5,303 bases of DNA from Methanofollis sp. (GTDB taxonomy: Archaea > Halobacteriota > Methanomicrobia > Methanomicrobiales > Methanofollaceae), in the NCBI GenBank assembly GCA_028696365.1, contig JAQVHG010000161.1, positions 1 through 5,303 of the forward strand, in the 5' to 3' direction. The translations under genes were made by a program, and so were the position numbers. This document shows positions 3,275-5,303 of the stretch, in pieces. Numbering within the stretch: position 1 is the first letter of the stretch; every line of letters starts with the position of its first letter. Below the pieces are notes generated by a model that saw nothing but the letters and a program-made list of their open reading frames with translations, ran no database searches and was not told the origin of the DNA.

Positions 3275-5303
3275 ATGGAGGCCGGGGAGAAGAAGGAGAA
3301 GACCCGCACCGAGACCCTGAAGGTGACCGGGATGCACTGCGCCACCTGCGCCGTCACCGTCGAGAAGGCACTTCAAGAGACGAAGGGAGTCCACGGCGCC
3401 TCGGTGAACCTCGGGGCCGAGCAGGCTTCGGTGGAGTACGACCCTTCCCAGGCCTCACCGGCCGAGATCGAGGAGGCGATCGCCGGGGCTGGGTACGGGG
3501 TCGTCACCGGGAGGGCCACCCTCAAGGTCGGCGGGATGATGTGCGCCACCTGCGTGAAGACGGTCGAGGCGGCGCTGCAGGCGCTTCCCGGCGTCCACAC
3601 CGCGATGGTGAACCTCGGGGCCGAACGGGCCTATGTCACCTACAACCCCGCGGCCGTCGGCGTCGCAGAGATGAGGGCTGCGATCGAGGGCGCCGGATAC
3701 CTGTACCTCGGGACGGAAGGCGAGGAGACCGGCGAGATCGAGCGCAAGGCGCGGGAGGCCGATCTCAAAGACCGGCTCAGGCGGACCGTCGTCGGTGCCG
3801 TCGCCTCGGCGGTCCTGATGGCGCTGATGTTTTTTGCGCCGGCCCTGCCGGTGGCGATGCCCTACGTCCTCCTGGTCGTCGCTACCCCGCCGTTCCTCTA
3901 CCTCTCCTGGCCGATCTTCCTTGGGGCCTGGCGGGCCCTGAAGAACCGGACCCTGAACATGGACGTGATGTACTCGATGGGCATCGGCGTCGCCTTCGGC
4001 GCCTCGGTACTGGGCACCTTCGGGGTCGTGCTCACCACCGACTTCCTCTTCTATGAGACGGCGGTGATGCTCGCCACCTTCCTCACCCTGGGCCGTTACC
4101 TGGAGGCCAGGGCGAAGGGTCGAACCGGCGAGGCGATCGCCGCCCTCGTCCGCCTCAGGCCAAAGACCGCCACGGTGCTCGTCGACGGTAAGCGGGTGGA
4201 GCGGCCCATCGACGAGGTGAAGCCCGGAGATGTCGTGCTGGTCCTGCCGGGCGCTCAGGTGCCGGTCGACGGCGAGGTGAGGCAGGGCGAGAGTTATGTG
4301 GACGAGTCGATGGTCACCGGCGAACCGGTCCCGGTCGGGAAAGGGCAGGGCGAGAGCGTCGTCGGCGGGACGGTCAACGGCGACGGCGTGCTGGAGGTGA
4401 GGGCGACGCGGGTCGGGAGAGACACCGTCCTGGCCCAGATCATCAGGCTCGTCGAGGAGGCACAGGGGACCAGGCCGCCGGTCCAGCGAATCGCCGACAC
4501 CGCGGTCACCTACTTTATCCCGACGGTCCTCGCCATCGCCGCCGCCGCTTTTGTGGTCTGGTATTTTGTCCTAGACGCCCCGCTCATCTTCGCTCTCTCC
4601 ACGCTCATCGCCGTCCTGGTCGTCGCCTGCCCCTGCGCTCTCGGGCTTGCCACGCCGACGGCGATCACCGTCGGGGTCGGGCGCGGGGCCGAACTCGGGA
4701 TCCTGATCAAGAGCGGCGAGGCGCTGGAGGTGGCCGAGAGTGTGGACGTCGTCGCCTTCGACAAGACCGGCACCCTCACCAGGGGGACGCCGGCCGTCAC
4801 CGACGTGGTGGGGATCGGCGAGGACGAGGCCGGGGTGCTCGCCCTCGCCGCCGGTCTGGAACAGAACTCGCAGCACCCGGTGGCCGTCGCCATCGTGCAC
4901 CGGGCAGAAGAAGAGGGGCTCGCACTCCCGGAGAGCACGGGCGTCGAGACGGTCCGCGGCAAGGGGATCGTCGCCGCGGTCGGCGGCCGGCGGGTGGCAC
5001 TCGGCAACCGCGCCCTGCTCGCAGACGAAGGGGTCGTGCTGGCGGGTCGGGCCGCAGAGGTGGGTGAACACTATGAGGCTGAGGGCAAGACCGTCTCGTA
5101 CCTCGCGGCCGACGGCGAGGTCGTCGGGGTGGTCGCCGTCGCCGACACCCTCAAACCGACGGCGGTGAGGGCGGTCGAGGCGCTCAGGCAGATGGGGCTC
5201 TCGGCCGTGATGGTCACCGGCGACAACCCGCGCACGGCCCGGGCCATCGCCGACCAGGTCGGGATCGACCGCGTCCTGGCCGGGGTGCTCCCTGACCGGA
5301 AGG
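3275..5303 (+). CDS. copA: Cu(I)-exporting P1B-type ATPase CopA (3' end outside the window)
   Basis: The first 676 residues of a copper-translocating P-type ATPase are present; the frame is open to the window edge. In order: HMA domain 1 (about 12-78, G-M-H-C-A-T-C, Cys22/Cys25), HMA domain 2 (about 80-146, G-M-M-C-A-T-C, Cys90/Cys93), membrane helices at about 168-188, 195-215, 226-250 and 253-275, actuator domain with T-G-E (348-350), helix with C-P-C (452-454) that binds Cu(I), phosphorylation motif D-K-T-G-T (Asp496), nucleotide-domain residues Glu529, His534 (H-P), Gly562 and Gly564 spaced as in Archaeoglobus CopA, and T-G-D-N (648-651). The missing part should hold G-D-G-I-N-D and the last two helices. 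It pumps Cu(I) out of the cytoplasm using ATP. The ATG at 3275 directly precedes the first HMA. It may be cotranscribed with the endonuclease V gene. Confidence 0.97.
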   Translation, partial: MEAGEKKEKTRTETLKVTGMHCATCAVTVEKALQETKGVHGASVNLGAEQASVEYDPSQASPAEIEEAIAGAGYGVVTGRATLKVGGMMCATCVKTVEAALQALPGVHTAMVNLGAERAYVTYNPAAVGVAEMRAAIEGAGYLYLGTEGEETGEIERKAREADLKDRLRRTVVGAVASAVLMALMFFAPALPVAMPYVLLVVATPPFLYLSWPIFLGAWRALKNRTLNMDVMYSMGIGVAFGASVLGTFGVVLTTDFLFYETAVMLATFLTLGRYLEARAKGRTGEAIAALVRLRPKTATVLVDGKRVERPIDEVKPGDVVLVLPGAQVPVDGEVRQGESYVDESMVTGEPVPVGKGQGESVVGGTVNGDGVLEVRATRVGRDTVLAQIIRLVEEAQGTRPPVQRIADTAVTYFIPTVLAIAAAAFVVWYFVLDAPLIFALSTLIAVLVVACPCALGLATPTAITVGVGRGAELGILIKSGEALEVAESVDVVAFDKTGTLTRGTPAVTDVVGIGEDEAGVLALAAGLEQNSQHPVAVAIVHRAEEEGLALPESTGVETVRGKGIVAAVGGRRVALGNRALLADEGVVLAGRAAEVGEHYEAEGKTVSYLAADGEVVGVVAVADTLKPTAVRAVEALRQMGLSAVMVTGDNPRTARAIADQVGIDRVLAGVLPDRK
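3308..3712 (+). repeat. Tandem duplication of the HMA-domain coding sequence in copA
   Basis: The two metal-binding domains of CopA are similar at the DNA level. The 18-mer ggtgaacctcggggccga occurs at 3403-3420 and again at 3607-3624, and the tgcgccacctgcg motif precedes each, both with an offset of 204 bp (68 codons). The proteins share V-N-L-G-A-E followed by Q or R and A. This indicates either a fairly recent internal duplication or gene conversion between the domains. The second domain has Met in place of His before its first Cys. Confidence 0.75.

Noticed and set aside
4510..5071. Two minus-strand frames of about 165 codons opposite copA
   Set aside because: They lie antisense to the conserved C-P-C, D-K-T-G-T and H-P region of CopA, and their compositions are typical of shadow frames.
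1488..5303. One coordinated metal/oxidative stress operon
   Set aside because: The genes are divergent or convergent except endonuclease V and copA. Shared theme alone does not show a joint system.

Overview
This 5.3-kb, strongly GC-rich window looks like a chromosomal segment of a euryarchaeon. A methanogen of the Methanomicrobiales type is my best guess, at modest confidence. The guess rests on compact divergent and convergent gene pairs, TATA-like A/T islands placed about 25-27 nt before start codons, an archaeal-looking set of housekeeping genes and a structured, repeat-bearing intergenic region. No rRNA, tRNA or lineage-specific methanogenesis gene is present to prove it.

Layout: (1) 2-124, the last 40 codons of an unrecognised + strand gene. 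(2) 125-705, about 580 bp with no credible gene but many hairpins and short direct and inverted repeats, probably debris or copies of a dispersed intergenic element. (3) 706-1404 (-), a six-repeat TPR protein. (4) An 83-bp divergent intergenic stretch with one TATA-like island and a hairpin that buries the ribosome binding site of the next gene. (5) 1488-2045 (+), the manganese exporter MntP. (6) 2038-2517 (-), methionine sulfoxide reductase MsrA, converging on mntP with an 8-bp overlap. (7) 2577-3245 (+), an endonuclease V homologue with an altered active site. (8) 3275 to beyond the window end (+), a CopA-type Cu(I) P1B-ATPase with two N-terminal HMA domains; its last part lies outside the window.

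Functionally, the right-hand 3.8 kb carries metal efflux (Mn, Cu), repair of oxidised methionine and a DNA/RNA-repair-type nuclease. This fits a loose stress and metal-homeostasis neighbourhood, but the gene orientations show it is not one operon. Only endonuclease V and copA (29-nt gap) could share a transcript. I see no phage, IS, CRISPR or toxin-antitoxin system. The most notable points are the Asp-to-His change at a catalytic metal-binding position of the EndoV homologue (with Lys-to-Asp in a second conserved motif), the hairpin over the mntP ribosome binding site, the G10 tract in the copA leader, and the repeat-rich intergenic region.
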